Shown: one piece after another, positions 35,297 to 44,929 of the stretch
Layout of the letters: every line of letters starts with the position of its first letter
Position numbering within the stretch: position 1 is the first letter of the stretch
Position numbers and translations under genes: made by a program
The notes under the pieces: model-generated
What the model saw: only the letters and a program-made list of their open reading frames with translations
Databases searched by the model: none
What the model was told of the DNA's origin: nothing
Source of the DNA: Sphingomonas sp. ERG5
GTDB taxonomy: Bacteria > Pseudomonadota > Alphaproteobacteria > Sphingomonadales > Sphingomonadaceae
Assembly: GCF_000803065.1 (NCBI RefSeq)
Contig: NZ_JSXI01000021.1
Location: 1-64,000, forward strand
DNA: 64,000 nt
Direction: 5' to 3'

Positions 35297-36873
35297 GCGG
35301 TTCGGCTGGCAATCACGCGATCCAGGTCGGGCGTCGCCGCCACGAGCGCGGTGGTATAAGGGTGCCGGGGCGTGGCAAGAATGGTGGCCGTGGGGCCTTC
35401 TTCCACGATCCGGCCATCTTTCATCACGATGAGCCGGTCGGCCATCGACTTCATTACCGACAGATCGTGCGATACGAAAAGATAGGATAGCCCCAATGTC
35501 GCCGAGAGCGTGGCGAGCAGGTCGAGAATATCCGCCCGCGTCGACATGTCGAGCGCCGAAACCGCCTCGTCCAGCACAACCAGCGACGGCGCGATGATCA
35601 GCGCGCGCGCAATAGCGATACGTTGCCGCTGCCCCCCGGAGAATTGGTGTGGAAAGCGATCGGCATCGGCAGCGTCCAGTCCCACCCGTCGCAAGGCCGT
35701 CTCAACCCGCTCCCGTCGTTCGGCCCGCGCAACAGGAACATCGAGCAGATGCAGCGGCTCCGCCACCAGCTGTTCCACTCGCTGGCGGGGATCGAAGCTT
35801 CCCTTGGGATCCTGGAACACCGCCTGCACCTGTCGCCGCAGCACGCGCAGGCGATGTCCGCGCGCCGTGGCGATCGCCTCACCATGCAACAGCACCGCCC
35901 CGGCCTGCAGTGACCCCAGCGCGAGCACGGCGCGCAACAACGTCGTCTTGCCCGATCCCGATTCACCAATCACGCCGACGGTTTCGCCAGGACCGACGCG
36001 CAGGCTGACGCCATCGAGCGCCGCTGCCTTCGCACCCCGGTAGCGCTGCGTGAGGTCGCGTACCTCCAACACCGGTGCGCCCACGCTCGGGCCAATTCGG
36101 CGCGCCGGTGCGTGGCGGGCCTTGGCGAGCAGCATCCGGGTGTAGAGTCCGCGCGGCGCGGCCAGCACTGATCCGACCGGGCCCTGTTCGACGATCGTGC
36201 CATCCTGCAGCACGACGATGCGATCGGCGACCTGGCCGACCAGGGCCAGATCGTGGCTGACGAGGAGTAGCCCGATGCCGCGTTCACGGATCAGGCCCGT
36301 CAACAAGTCCATGATATGTGCCTGGGTCGTCACGTCGAGCGCCGTCGTCGGCTCGTCGGCCACGATCAACTTCGGGTCTCCGGCAATGGCGATGGCGATC
36401 GCCACGCGCTGGCGCTGGCCGCCCGAGAGCTGATGCGGGTAGCGCGAAGCCGGCACCCGGTCAGGGAGAAGGCCGACCCGCGCAAGGACTCCTCCCGCCT
36501 CGCGCAGTGCTGTGCGCCGGCCCAGGCCCTTGTGGAGCCGAATCACCTCGGCGACCTGCGTGCCGATCGTCTGAAGCGGGTTGAGCGCGCTCATCGGCTC
36601 CTGAAAGATCATGCCGGCGACGTTGCCGCGCAGACGATCGAGCTGGCGAGGCGGGAGAGTGACGAGATTCGCGCCGTCCAGTACGACCTGACCGCTGATG
36701 GCGGCAGTGTCGGGCAACAACGCCATCGACGCCAGCGCGACGGTGGATTTCCCCGAACCGGATTCCCCGACCAGGCCGACGATCTCGCCGGCAGCCACCC
36801 GAAGCGAAACGCCGCGCAAGGCGATCTGGTCGCCATGGCTGACAGTGAGATGGTCGATCGCTAGCAGGGTCAT
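35287..36873 (-). CDS. Dipeptide/oligopeptide ABC transporter, fused twin ATPase (DppD-DppF)
   Basis: A 528-residue protein with two nucleotide-binding domains. The first (about 1-255) has Walker A GESGSGKST, LSGGQRQR signature and Walker B IVADEPTTALD; the second (about 268-528) has GESGSGKTT, FSGGQRQR and VVLDEAVSALD, where the usual Pro-Thr after Glu is Ala-Val. Fused DppD-DppF pairs are known in this importer class. Last gene of a seven-gene operon; start overlaps the upstream permease stop (ATGA). Powers import of a peptide or similar solute. Confidence 0.9.
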   Translation of the reverse strand: MTLLAIDHLTVSHGDQIALRGVSLRVAAGEIVGLVGESGSGKSTVALASMALLPDTAAISGQVVLDGANLVTLPPRQLDRLRGNVAGMIFQEPMSALNPLQTIGTQVAEVIRLHKGLGRRTALREAGGVLARVGLLPDRVPASRYPHQLSGGQRQRVAIAIAIAGDPKLIVADEPTTALDVTTQAHIMDLLTGLIRERGIGLLLVSHDLALVGQVADRIVVLQDGTIVEQGPVGSVLAAPRGLYTRMLLAKARHAPARRIGPSVGAPVLEVRDLTQRYRGAKAAALDGVSLRVGPGETVGVIGESGSGKTTLLRAVLALGSLQAGAVLLHGEAIATARGHRLRVLRRQVQAVFQDPKGSFDPRQRVEQLVAEPLHLLDVPVARAERRERVETALRRVGLDAADADRFPHQFSGGQRQRIAIARALIIAPSLVVLDEAVSALDMSTRADILDLLATLSATLGLSYLFVSHDLSVMKSMADRLIVMKDGRIVEEGPTATILATPRHPYTTALVAATPDLDRVIASRTAQA

Positions 36874-37673
36874 GACGCTGTCCGGAAACGTGCGCCAAGC
36901 CCGTCACCCGCGAGCGTCAGGCCGAACACTGCGACCATGATGGCCAGTCCCGGGACGATTGCCAGCCGGGGCGCCGATCCGATCAGCGTCTGAGCATCTG
37001 CCAGCATACGCCCCCAACTCGGCACTGGCGGCTGCACGCCGAGCCCGACATAGGACAGGCCAGCCTCCGCGATCAGGGCCAGCGAAAACTGGATCGTCGC
37101 CTGCACGATGATCGGGCCGGCGATGTTCGGCAGGATATGTTCGAGCGAAATCCGCATACGCCCCTTGCCCGCAACGCGGGCCGCCGCAACGAAATCCCGA
37201 TTCCACAGGCTCTGCGCTTCGCCCCGGGTCAGCCGTGCGAAGACCGGCAGGTTGAAGATCGCGATGGCGATGATCGCATTGGACGCGCCTGGCCCCATCA
37301 CGGCGGCGAACAAAATCGCCAGCATCAACGAAGGAAAGGCGAATATGACGTCACCGGACCGCATGAGACTCTCGTCCAGCCAGCCGCCCCGAGCCGCGGC
37401 AAGCAGGCCGAGCGGCACACCCGCGAGAATTGCCGCACCCACCGCGAACAGCGATACGGCGAGCGAGGTCGTCGCGCCCGCCATGATCATGGCAAGCATG
37501 TCGCGCCCGAGCTGATCGGTACCGAGCCAATGCGCCGGCGACGGGGACTGAAGCCGGCCGGCGATATCCACCGCACCGACATCATAGGGTGTCCAGAGCA
37601 GCGCCAGTAGCGCCATCGCCACGAACAGGCCAGTGATGACAAAACCAGCCGGAAGCGTGATCCGATCTCTCAT
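36870..37673 (-). CDS. Dipeptide-type ABC transporter permease (DppC-like)
   Basis: A 267-residue inner-membrane permease with about six helices. The N terminus has the DppC pattern (LWTPYDVGAVDIAGRLQSPS, then AHWLGTDQLGRDMLAM) and the cytoplasmic EAA loop is FVAAARVAGKGRMRISLEHI followed by LPN. It pairs with the DppB-like half of the upstream fusion protein. Overlaps both neighbours by ATGA junctions. Confidence 0.9.
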   Translation of the reverse strand: MRDRITLPAGFVITGLFVAMALLALLWTPYDVGAVDIAGRLQSPSPAHWLGTDQLGRDMLAMIMAGATTSLAVSLFAVGAAILAGVPLGLLAAARGGWLDESLMRSGDVIFAFPSLMLAILFAAVMGPGASNAIIAIAIFNLPVFARLTRGEAQSLWNRDFVAAARVAGKGRMRISLEHILPNIAGPIIVQATIQFSLALIAEAGLSYVGLGVQPPVPSWGRMLADAQTLIGSAPRLAIVPGLAIMVAVFGLTLAGDGLGARFRTAS

Positions 37674-40213
37674 GCTGAAATCCCGTCGCGCAATCGCGGG
37701 TCGAGCCAGGCGCGGATCATGTCGACCATGAAACTCGCCGCCACCGTGATGGCGACGAGCAGCATCACAACCGCCTGGACGACGATGAGGTCGCGTTGCG
37801 CGATCGCCTGCAACACAAGGCGCCCCAGCCCCGGCAGGAAAAAGACATTTTCGATGATCGCGCTTCCCGCGAGCAGAAACGGCACCTGCAGGCCGAGCAC
37901 CGTAAGGACCGGCCCCAGCGCATTGGGAAGCGCGTGACGGCGCAGCGCCGCGTCGCGGCTCAAGCCCTTGGCGCGCGCCGTGCGGACATAATCCTCGTTC
38001 ATCGTGCCGATCAACGCCTCGCGCATGACACGGGCGAGAATCGCCGCCTGCGGCAAGGCCAGGGCGATCGCGGGAAGCACCAGCGCGCCAAGCGCCGGCC
38101 AGAAGCCTCCATCCCAGCCCGGAAACCCGCCGGCAGCGACCCAGCGCAGCGTCACGGAAAAGACCAGCACGAGCAGGATCGCCAGCCAGAAGCTGGGCAC
38201 CGCGATTCCGAGACGGGCGATCCAGGTCAACGCGGTGTCGAGTGCGCGCCCTGTCCGGCGTGCGCCAGCATAACCCGCCGGTATCCCGAACAGGATCGAT
38301 AGCCCCGTGGCGAGCAGCGCGAGCGGCAGGGATACCGCAAGCCGGTCGGCGAGCAATTCTGCGACCGGCACGCGATAGGTATAGCTGATGCCGAAATTGC
38401 CCTGGAGCAGGCCAGTGACCCAGCGCAGATATCGCGTCATCGCCGAGCCGTCGAGACCGAGATCGGCATGCAATGCGGCGATCGCCTGCGGGCTCGCGTT
38501 CAGCCCCATCATGAAAGCTGCTGGATCACCCGGCACGATCTGCACGAGCACGAAGATGATGAGGGTCGCCGCCAGCAGCGTGCCGACGAAAATGCCAAAC
38601 CTCGCGGCAAGGTAGCGCAGCCCAAAGGCACGCCCCGCCGCCACGAGGAGCACGATTGCCAGCACCGCGACGAGGAACGGCCAGGCCCGACCGCCATGCC
38701 GAGAAACGCCGCCCCCGGCCGGCCCATCCGCCGCACCATCGCCAAAATGCGCGGTGGCATAGTCGAGGCCCTGGTTGGGTGTGTTGACCCAGATGTCGCC
38801 GAGCGTTGCATCCTGAACACCCAGCCGCGGAAATTCGAACAGAAAGCCATTGACGGCATCGTCGGCCAGCTTGCGTTGGATATCCCCGAACAGGCGATGG
38901 CGGCCTGCCGGATCCTCGGTGCGCTTCAATGCCTCTAGCAGCGCGCGATAGGCAGGGCTCTCATATCCGAAATAATAGCCTGTGCGGCCATAGATATCAT
39001 AGTCGAACGGCTCGGCATGGTTGACGATCGTCATGTCGAACTGGTGCCGCCCAAAAACCTGATCGAGCCATTGCGCCCATTCCAGATTCTGGATCGTGAC
39101 ACGGATACCGGCCGCACGCAGTTGCGCCGCCACGATCTCTCCCGAGCGCCGCGCATAGGAAGGCGGGGGCAATTTGAGGGTCAGGGCAATGCCGTCGGCA
39201 TAACCGGCCCTGGCGAGCAGCGCCCGAGCCGCCGCCACATCGTGCGGATAGCGCCCGGTCAGGTCGACATAGTCGAGGCTCTGCGGCGGGAAATGGCTGC
39301 CGATCGGCACGCCATAGCCGAACATGGCGCCATCGATGATCGCGCGCCGATCGATCGCCATCGAGATGGCGCGGCGCACCAGCAGGTTGGCGAGCGGTCC
39401 GCTGCGCTGATTAAGTGCCAGGATCACCTCACCCTCGGTCGGTCCGATCGCCAGTTTCAGAGAGGGATCCGCACGCAGCTGCGCCAACGTCTCGGGCGCA
39501 GGAAAATCCGGAAAGATGTCGACATCATGCGCCTTGACCGCGGCATAAGCGGCAGTGGGGTCGGCAATGAAGCGGAAGGTGACCTCGGCCAGCCGCGCAG
39601 ACGTTCCCCAATAATGCGGATTGCGCACCAGCCGCACTGCGTCGCCGCGCCGCCAGCCGGCGAACCCGAACGGTCCCGTCCCGACCGGCGCGGTCGCCAG
39701 CGCCCCTGCAGAGCGCGGCGAGACGATCACGCTGTCGCCGAGGCTGAGGAGCGCCAGGAAACCCGAATCCGCATGCCCGAGCGTGATCCGCACTGTCAGC
39801 GGATCGAGCGCGCGAATATCGGACATTACCGACAAAGCCTGCGCCTGCGCATTGCTCGATCCAGGTGCGATCGCGCGACGCAGGCTGAACACCACATCGG
39901 CGGACGTCATCGGACGGCCGTCCTGGAAGCGGACATTGGGCCGCAAAGTGAAGATGTAGGTCAGCCCATCAGCCGATACAGTCCAGCGCGTGGCCAGCAG
40001 AGGCACCATCGATCCGTCCGTGCGTGCGCGAACCAGTCCTTCGAAGATCGTCGCATAGACGATTTCATCGACCGCAACGGCAGCGCCGGATGTGGGATCG
40101 AGATTGGGAGGTTCGAGCTGCAGCGCGACGGTCAGCCTGTCCCGGGCGGATACTGCCTGGAACGGTCCCATCAGCAGCAGCAAGGCGAGCAGCGCCCGCG
40201 CGATCTGTTTCAT
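37670..40213 (-). CDS. Fusion of family 5 substrate-binding protein and DppB-type permease
   Basis: An 847-residue protein. A signal sequence (about 1-24) leads an SBP_bac_5 domain (about 27-490; LTVALQLEPPNLDPTSG and LRPNVRFQDGRPMTSADVVF are typical). After a Gly-rich linker comes one extra hydrophobic helix (about 511-527), then a complete DppB permease (about 530-847; VQIVPGDPAAFMMG and the EAA loop DYVRTARAKGLSRDAALRRH). The extra helix is needed to bring the chain from periplasm back to cytoplasm before permease helix 1. The reading frame is continuous, and the binding protein lacks a lipobox. Fusion of these two partners is unusual for peptide importers. Confidence 0.88.
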   Translation of the reverse strand: MKQIARALLALLLLMGPFQAVSARDRLTVALQLEPPNLDPTSGAAVAVDEIVYATIFEGLVRARTDGSMVPLLATRWTVSADGLTYIFTLRPNVRFQDGRPMTSADVVFSLRRAIAPGSSNAQAQALSVMSDIRALDPLTVRITLGHADSGFLALLSLGDSVIVSPRSAGALATAPVGTGPFGFAGWRRGDAVRLVRNPHYWGTSARLAEVTFRFIADPTAAYAAVKAHDVDIFPDFPAPETLAQLRADPSLKLAIGPTEGEVILALNQRSGPLANLLVRRAISMAIDRRAIIDGAMFGYGVPIGSHFPPQSLDYVDLTGRYPHDVAAARALLARAGYADGIALTLKLPPPSYARRSGEIVAAQLRAAGIRVTIQNLEWAQWLDQVFGRHQFDMTIVNHAEPFDYDIYGRTGYYFGYESPAYRALLEALKRTEDPAGRHRLFGDIQRKLADDAVNGFLFEFPRLGVQDATLGDIWVNTPNQGLDYATAHFGDGAADGPAGGGVSRHGGRAWPFLVAVLAIVLLVAAGRAFGLRYLAARFGIFVGTLLAATLIIFVLVQIVPGDPAAFMMGLNASPQAIAALHADLGLDGSAMTRYLRWVTGLLQGNFGISYTYRVPVAELLADRLAVSLPLALLATGLSILFGIPAGYAGARRTGRALDTALTWIARLGIAVPSFWLAILLVLVFSVTLRWVAAGGFPGWDGGFWPALGALVLPAIALALPQAAILARVMREALIGTMNEDYVRTARAKGLSRDAALRRHALPNALGPVLTVLGLQVPFLLAGSAIIENVFFLPGLGRLVLQAIAQRDLIVVQAVVMLLVAITVAASFMVDMIRAWLDPRLRDGISA

Positions 40214-41577
40214 GCGGCAAGCCGCCGGGTGACGCGAGCTTGCGCCGCGTCCGCCTGGACCGGCAGGTCGAGCGCTCGATAGACCGTCGCAAGCAGTCGA
40301 TTCAACGCGACGCCATCCGGGTCATGAGCGCGGCGCAGTTCCAGCATCTGCTGCGCCAGGATCAGTTCACCGCTGCGGATGGTAGCGTCGAGCAGGATTT
40401 GTTCGAACAGATCGCGCTGCGCATGGCTACCGCCGAGACGCACGATATGCGGCAGCGCCGCCGTCAGGGCCGACACCGCGTCTTCATGGCGGCCGCGGGC
40501 ATGAGCAAGCAGGCCGCGCGCGAGCGGCACGGCCACGTCATGCCACACCGCCCGGCTGTGCGCCGGACCATTCACTGCTACCGCCTCGATCGCCACCATG
40601 AGACGGTCGGCTTCGGGTCGCTCCGCCCGGGCGAGCCCGTAAAGATACTGGACACTCAGGAACGGCTGGACGACGTCCTCCGCGCGCGCGGCGAGATAGC
40701 CGGCCAAGTCGGTCCATCGCGCGCCGACGTCCAATCCGGCGAGTTCGAGACGCGCGAGAAGCGACACCGCACCAATCTGGTCCTGCGAATAGTCCTTCGC
40801 CGCCGCCCAGACATGGTCGTCATAGGCGCGAAACGCGTCCACCTCCCGCCCCTGGCTCAAATAGAAGAGCGCAAGATGCCACCAGAGATGCGTGAGCATG
40901 AAGCTGTTGAGCGTTACCCAGCCACCGGCCCAGCCCTCAAGTAAGGCAACGCCCTCGTCGATCCGTCCTTCGGTCAGCGTCACATGCGCCAGTGCGTGCT
41001 GCGCCCAGGGATCGTCCGGGACAATTGCGAGTGCGCGCCGTGCGGCGTCCTCCGCATCCCGCAACAAGTGGAGCTGCTCATAAGCAAAGGCGAGCATGCC
41101 CAAGACATAGGGCAGCGCCGGATCAACGCCGGCCGAGCGAGTGGCAACGCGGAGCATTGCTGGGAAATCGCCCCGATTGAATTGATGATAATGAAGCAGC
41201 TTAAGCGTCGCGAGGTCGCGCGGATGATCGCGCAGGACATCGTCCAGAATCCCTGTCGTCGCATCGATATCGTCTGCGACCCATGCTTCGAGCGCGGCGA
41301 TCAACTGGCGCTCCCGCGGCGTCGCATGGTCGGCAGTGCGCTTCGCCGCAGCGACAAATGGTCGCGCCGCCGAGACGGCGTCCTGTGTTTCAGCAAGGAG
41401 GTGCAGAAAACCAGCATAGGTCTGGACGAGCGGCACATCCGGCATGGCATCGACCTGCTTCAGCAAGTTGACCGCCCGGACGTCATAAGCAATCAGTCCG
41501 CCAACGAAATCGTCGATCACTGCGACGGCCGTCGCATCGGTGCCGGTGACGACATTGCCCAGGAAATCGGTCGGCAT
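40210..41577 (-). CDS. Tetratricopeptide repeat protein, TTC38-like
   Basis: A 455-residue all-helical protein without signal peptide. Repeats such as LGMLAFAYEQLHLLRDAEDA ARRALAIVPDDPWAQHALAH (about 150-215) are TPR-like, and the overall pattern, including THLWWHLALFYLSQGR, resembles the TTC38 family. Role unknown; it may be a scaffold or an unrecognised enzyme accessory. ATG 41577 shares one base with the hydrolase stop (TGATG) and its own end overlaps the transporter fusion (ATGA), so it is translated with the importer. Confidence 0.78.
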   Translation of the reverse strand: MPTDFLGNVVTGTDATAVAVIDDFVGGLIAYDVRAVNLLKQVDAMPDVPLVQTYAGFLHLLAETQDAVSAARPFVAAAKRTADHATPRERQLIAALEAWVADDIDATTGILDDVLRDHPRDLATLKLLHYHQFNRGDFPAMLRVATRSAGVDPALPYVLGMLAFAYEQLHLLRDAEDAARRALAIVPDDPWAQHALAHVTLTEGRIDEGVALLEGWAGGWVTLNSFMLTHLWWHLALFYLSQGREVDAFRAYDDHVWAAAKDYSQDQIGAVSLLARLELAGLDVGARWTDLAGYLAARAEDVVQPFLSVQYLYGLARAERPEADRLMVAIEAVAVNGPAHSRAVWHDVAVPLARGLLAHARGRHEDAVSALTAALPHIVRLGGSHAQRDLFEQILLDATIRSGELILAQQMLELRRAHDPDGVALNRLLATVYRALDLPVQADAAQARVTRRLAA

Positions 41578-42539
41578 CAATGCTCCGTATGCGCAGCCAG
41601 AAAGGTGGCGACATCGATTGCCGACCGGTCGGGCTGATCGACCATCAGAAGATGGCCGGCGTCAGGGTAGATGATCATTTTCGATCCGGGAATGGCATCC
41701 GCAAATCGATATGCGGCACCGACCTCGATCAACTGATCCTGCCGCCCCCACAATATCAGTGTCGGAGCCTTGATCGCGGCCAGCGTTTCCTTCGACGCGG
41801 CGAGGCTGCCCGGCCGCAACGACATGAGAATCTGGCGATGTCCCGGCATGCGCTGCACATCGGCCCAGCGCTGGATGAAGGGCTCGGTCAGTACCGACTG
41901 GTCGACCACGTCTTTTTTCAGGCCTTCGCGGATCAGCGGCAAATTATCGATCGAGGCGAGGAGATCGCGGCCGAGTTTGTACTGCATGACGCGAAAGGCA
42001 AGCGGCGGATTCTTGTTGAGGCTTTGCGTCGGCCATCCTGCGGCATCGACAAGGATCAATGCGGAGACGCGGGCGGGATGTCGCAACGCGAGCTGCCACG
42101 ACACGCCACCACCCATGGAATTCCCGGCCACGGCGAAGGATTTGAGACCAATTGCCCCGGCAAAGGCATCCACTAGATCAGCATAATGATCGGCGGAGGC
42201 GGGAAAATCGATCGGTGAGGTCGTCAGTCCATGGCCTGGCAGGTCGATCGCGATGACGCGATGATTTTTGGCCAGGACCTTCGTCCAGCCATCCCAGGAG
42301 AAGCTGTTGTCGCCAAAGCCATGGATCAGCAGCAGTGGGGGCGCGTTCGCGGGTCCGGACTCGAGATAATGCAACTGCACGCCACCCGGCAGAGCGACAA
42401 AGTGCGAATTCGGCCGGCTATATTTGGCGACCACCGTCTCACGCGGCAGATCCGGTGCGCGCAGATAGAGCCAGAAGCCGATCGCGACGACGACCAGGAT
42501 TGCGAGAATTCCGCCAATGATCTTGATTGCCGTCGCCAT
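41577..42539 (-). CDS. Alpha/beta-fold hydrolase with N-terminal membrane anchor
   Basis: A 320-residue hydrolase. An N-terminal hydrophobic helix (about 5-26) anchors it in the inner membrane or acts as an uncleaved signal. The fold shows the oxyanion HGFG (73-76), nucleophile elbow GNSMGG with Ser141, the acid in LWGRQDQL and His in PDAGHLL. Likely an ester or amide hydrolase acting in the periplasm on a compound taken up by the TonB receptor encoded upstream. ATG 42539, 17 nt after the receptor gene. Confidence 0.85.
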   Translation of the reverse strand: MATAIKIIGGILAILVVVAIGFWLYLRAPDLPRETVVAKYSRPNSHFVALPGGVQLHYLESGPANAPPLLLIHGFGDNSFSWDGWTKVLAKNHRVIAIDLPGHGLTTSPIDFPASADHYADLVDAFAGAIGLKSFAVAGNSMGGGVSWQLALRHPARVSALILVDAAGWPTQSLNKNPPLAFRVMQYKLGRDLLASIDNLPLIREGLKKDVVDQSVLTEPFIQRWADVQRMPGHRQILMSLRPGSLAASKETLAAIKAPTLILWGRQDQLIEVGAAYRFADAIPGSKMIIYPDAGHLLMVDQPDRSAIDVATFLAAHTEH

Positions 42540-42556
42540 CAGAACTGCCTTTCGTT

Positions 42557-44812
42557 TCAGAAATTGAAGCCGACACGACCGCCGAAGCTCGCCGGCCGGC
42601 CCGGTGCCGCGACTTTCGCGTTGGGCAGGAAATAGTTTCGCGTCAGGTCGTATTTTTCGCCGAAGATATTGCGGCCATAGGCGCCGACCCACCAATTGCC
42701 ATTGTTGGGACGGAAAGTGATCGTGGCATTGGCCAGCCAGCGATCCGGCAAGTCGAAGGTGGAGCCCAGGAACGAAGGCAGATTGTCCCGGAAGCTATAA
42801 TCCGCCTGCGTCTCCAGCGAATAGCGGTCTCCGATCGGGAAGGCGTAGCTGATCGAGCCCTGATAGCTCCAGTTCGCGATCGGCAGGCGCTGCCCCGATT
42901 TGTCGATCGTATTGCCGACATAGAGCCCACTGCCTGGATCGACATGGACGGACGCCGCATCGACATCGAAAAAGTCGCGGTAGCGCCCGAATTTATAACC
43001 GATCGACTGAGTGAAATGGAGCCGCGGCACGGGCACGATCTCTACCTCCAGTTCGCCGCCATAGATTTCGGACTTGGGCGCGTTGACGATTCGCCCGATC
43101 GCCCCACGCTGCGGATTGATCACCACGCCAAGCACCTGCTGGTCGCGATAATCATAGTAGAAGGCGGAACCATTGATCCGCACCGATCGCGCGACATCCG
43201 CCTTGAAGCCGACTTCATAGGCATAGAGGATTTCAGGCTTGAACGCGTCTATCTGGTTCGCATTGGGCGAATTATAAACGGTGAAGCCCCCTGATTTCAC
43301 GCCGCGGCTGGCATTGGCATAAAGGAGCAGGCCGCTTGCCGGGCGGATCTCGATGCCCGCCTTGCCGCTGACTTCGTCCAGCGTCGCATCGCGATTGCCA
43401 TTGGTGAAGGTCGGCGTACCGTTGATCGCGGTCCGGAAGTCGCGCAGCTTGCGCGTCTCATGCTCGTAGCGCAGGCCACCGACCAAGCTGACGACGTCCG
43501 TGAGCTTGAAGTTGAGCTGACCAAAACCGCTGATCGAGTCCGCCGTCTGCCGGTACGAGGTATCGGTGACGAAGCCGAGGCTCTGCGAAAAATCGGTCAG
43601 GAACTGCTCACCGAGTTTCTGGTGCGAATAATAAACCCCACCAACCCAGCCGAGCCGCGTATCGCCGAGCGAAGACAGGCGCAGCTCTTGCGAGAAGACG
43701 TCGATCTTGCTGCCCCAGAAGACATCGGACTCATGGCTCGATGAGGCATCCCAGTCGGCCAGTTCACGTCGCTTGAGGTGATCATAGGCGGTGATGCTGG
43801 TCAGCCGCACGGCCGATCCGAGATCGACCGCCGCGGTCAGGCTGCCGCCGATCGAGTCGTTGCGACGCTCGGGCTTGGCGTCGGCGCTGTAGCCTGCGAG
43901 CGCGGCGAAGCTTGGCGAGAGGCCCCATCCGGTCTGCTTGCCGGTCTGCGGATCGGCCGGGATGATCGGTCCCGAACCGACGCCATAGCCGCTCGTCTGG
44001 AATGGCTGGAAGAGATAGAGGCCAGTCTGCTCCGAATGATCGCGGCCGCCGTGCAGGTTCAGCGTGACATCCACGCCAGCTGATGGCGTCCATTCGAGCA
44101 GCGCGCGGCCGAACAGCCGATTGGCATCGCCAAGCGAGTCTCCGGTCACGCGGTTATGCTGGAATGCCCCGCCCTGTTCGGTGACGCCCGACAGACGAAA
44201 CTTCAGCGTGTCGCTGATCGGGCCGGAAATATGGCCCTCCGCCTTGAACAGATTGAAGCTGCCATATTCGGCATCGATTCCGGCGGAGAGCCTGTCGGTC
44301 GGCTTGCGGGTAATGAAGTTGATCGCTCCACCGGTCGTATTGCGGCCGTACAGCGTACCCTGCGGTCCGCGCAGCACTTCCACGCGATCGACGTCGAACA
44401 GCGCGCCCTGCGTCATCACCGGGACAGGATAGGCTACCTCATCGACATAAACGCCGACGGTCGGCGTGTTGTTGGTGGCATAGTCTTCAAACCCGACACC
44501 GCGTAGGCGGAACTGCGGTTGTCCGCCACCAAAAGCGGGCACGACCTCCAGGCTGGGCGTCTGGAACTGGAGTTGATTGACGTTGGTGACGCCGCGCTTG
44601 GCAAGTTCGTCGCCCGTCAGCACCGAAAGCGCGACGCCGACATCCTGGGCCGACTGGCTACGGCGCTGCGCCGTCACGATGATGTCGTCCAGATTATCAC
44701 TTTTTTCCGCGACAGGCGGCGAGTCTGCCGGCTGTGCCGAAACCGCGGATGGCAGAAGCGCCGAGAGGGCGAGCGCCAGCGACGATGAGCGCAGGAGCGT
44801 GGACTTGGTCAT
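42557..44812 (-). CDS. TonB-dependent receptor
   Basis: A 751-residue receptor with signal peptide (cleavage near AVSA, about residue 26), plug start DDIIVTAQRRSQSAQDVGVA, RVEVLRGPQGTLYGRNTTGG and a barrel ending GGRVGFNF. It is the pesticin/FyuA-like style of sphingomonad receptor, not specific for ligand. ATG 44812 is preceded by AAGGGGACC. It is part of the importer operon, giving a complete outer- to inner-membrane route with the ABC transporter. Confidence 0.92.
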   Translation of the reverse strand: MTKSTLLRSSSLALALSALLPSAVSAQPADSPPVAEKSDNLDDIIVTAQRRSQSAQDVGVALSVLTGDELAKRGVTNVNQLQFQTPSLEVVPAFGGGQPQFRLRGVGFEDYATNNTPTVGVYVDEVAYPVPVMTQGALFDVDRVEVLRGPQGTLYGRNTTGGAINFITRKPTDRLSAGIDAEYGSFNLFKAEGHISGPISDTLKFRLSGVTEQGGAFQHNRVTGDSLGDANRLFGRALLEWTPSAGVDVTLNLHGGRDHSEQTGLYLFQPFQTSGYGVGSGPIIPADPQTGKQTGWGLSPSFAALAGYSADAKPERRNDSIGGSLTAAVDLGSAVRLTSITAYDHLKRRELADWDASSSHESDVFWGSKIDVFSQELRLSSLGDTRLGWVGGVYYSHQKLGEQFLTDFSQSLGFVTDTSYRQTADSISGFGQLNFKLTDVVSLVGGLRYEHETRKLRDFRTAINGTPTFTNGNRDATLDEVSGKAGIEIRPASGLLLYANASRGVKSGGFTVYNSPNANQIDAFKPEILYAYEVGFKADVARSVRINGSAFYYDYRDQQVLGVVINPQRGAIGRIVNAPKSEIYGGELEVEIVPVPRLHFTQSIGYKFGRYRDFFDVDAASVHVDPGSGLYVGNTIDKSGQRLPIANWSYQGSISYAFPIGDRYSLETQADYSFRDNLPSFLGSTFDLPDRWLANATITFRPNNGNWWVGAYGRNIFGEKYDLTRNYFLPNAKVAAPGRPASFGGRVGFNF

Positions 44813-44878
44813 GATAATGGTCCCCTTGAAGCGAAGATGTCCCTCGCCGATGATGGTGTTCGCGCTCAGGCTGTCGGG

Positions 44879-44902
44879 CCGGCGGGGTGCGCGCCCCGCC
44901 GG
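44879..44902 (-). other. GC-rich hairpin between aminotransferase and receptor genes
   Basis: CCGGCGGGG and CCCCGCCGG form a perfect 9-bp stem with a 6-nt loop in the 117-bp gap. In the minus-strand transcript no U-run follows, so a classical terminator is unlikely; it may reduce read-through, protect the RNA end, or be a REP-like element. Confidence 0.4.
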
Positions 44903-44929
44903 TCCTCGACCGGTCCCACTCCTGCAGTC

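Noticed and set aside
39017..40282. 421-residue plus-strand open frame
   Set aside because: Antisense to the binding-protein/permease fusion; rich in Arg and His, typical of a reversed high-GC frame.
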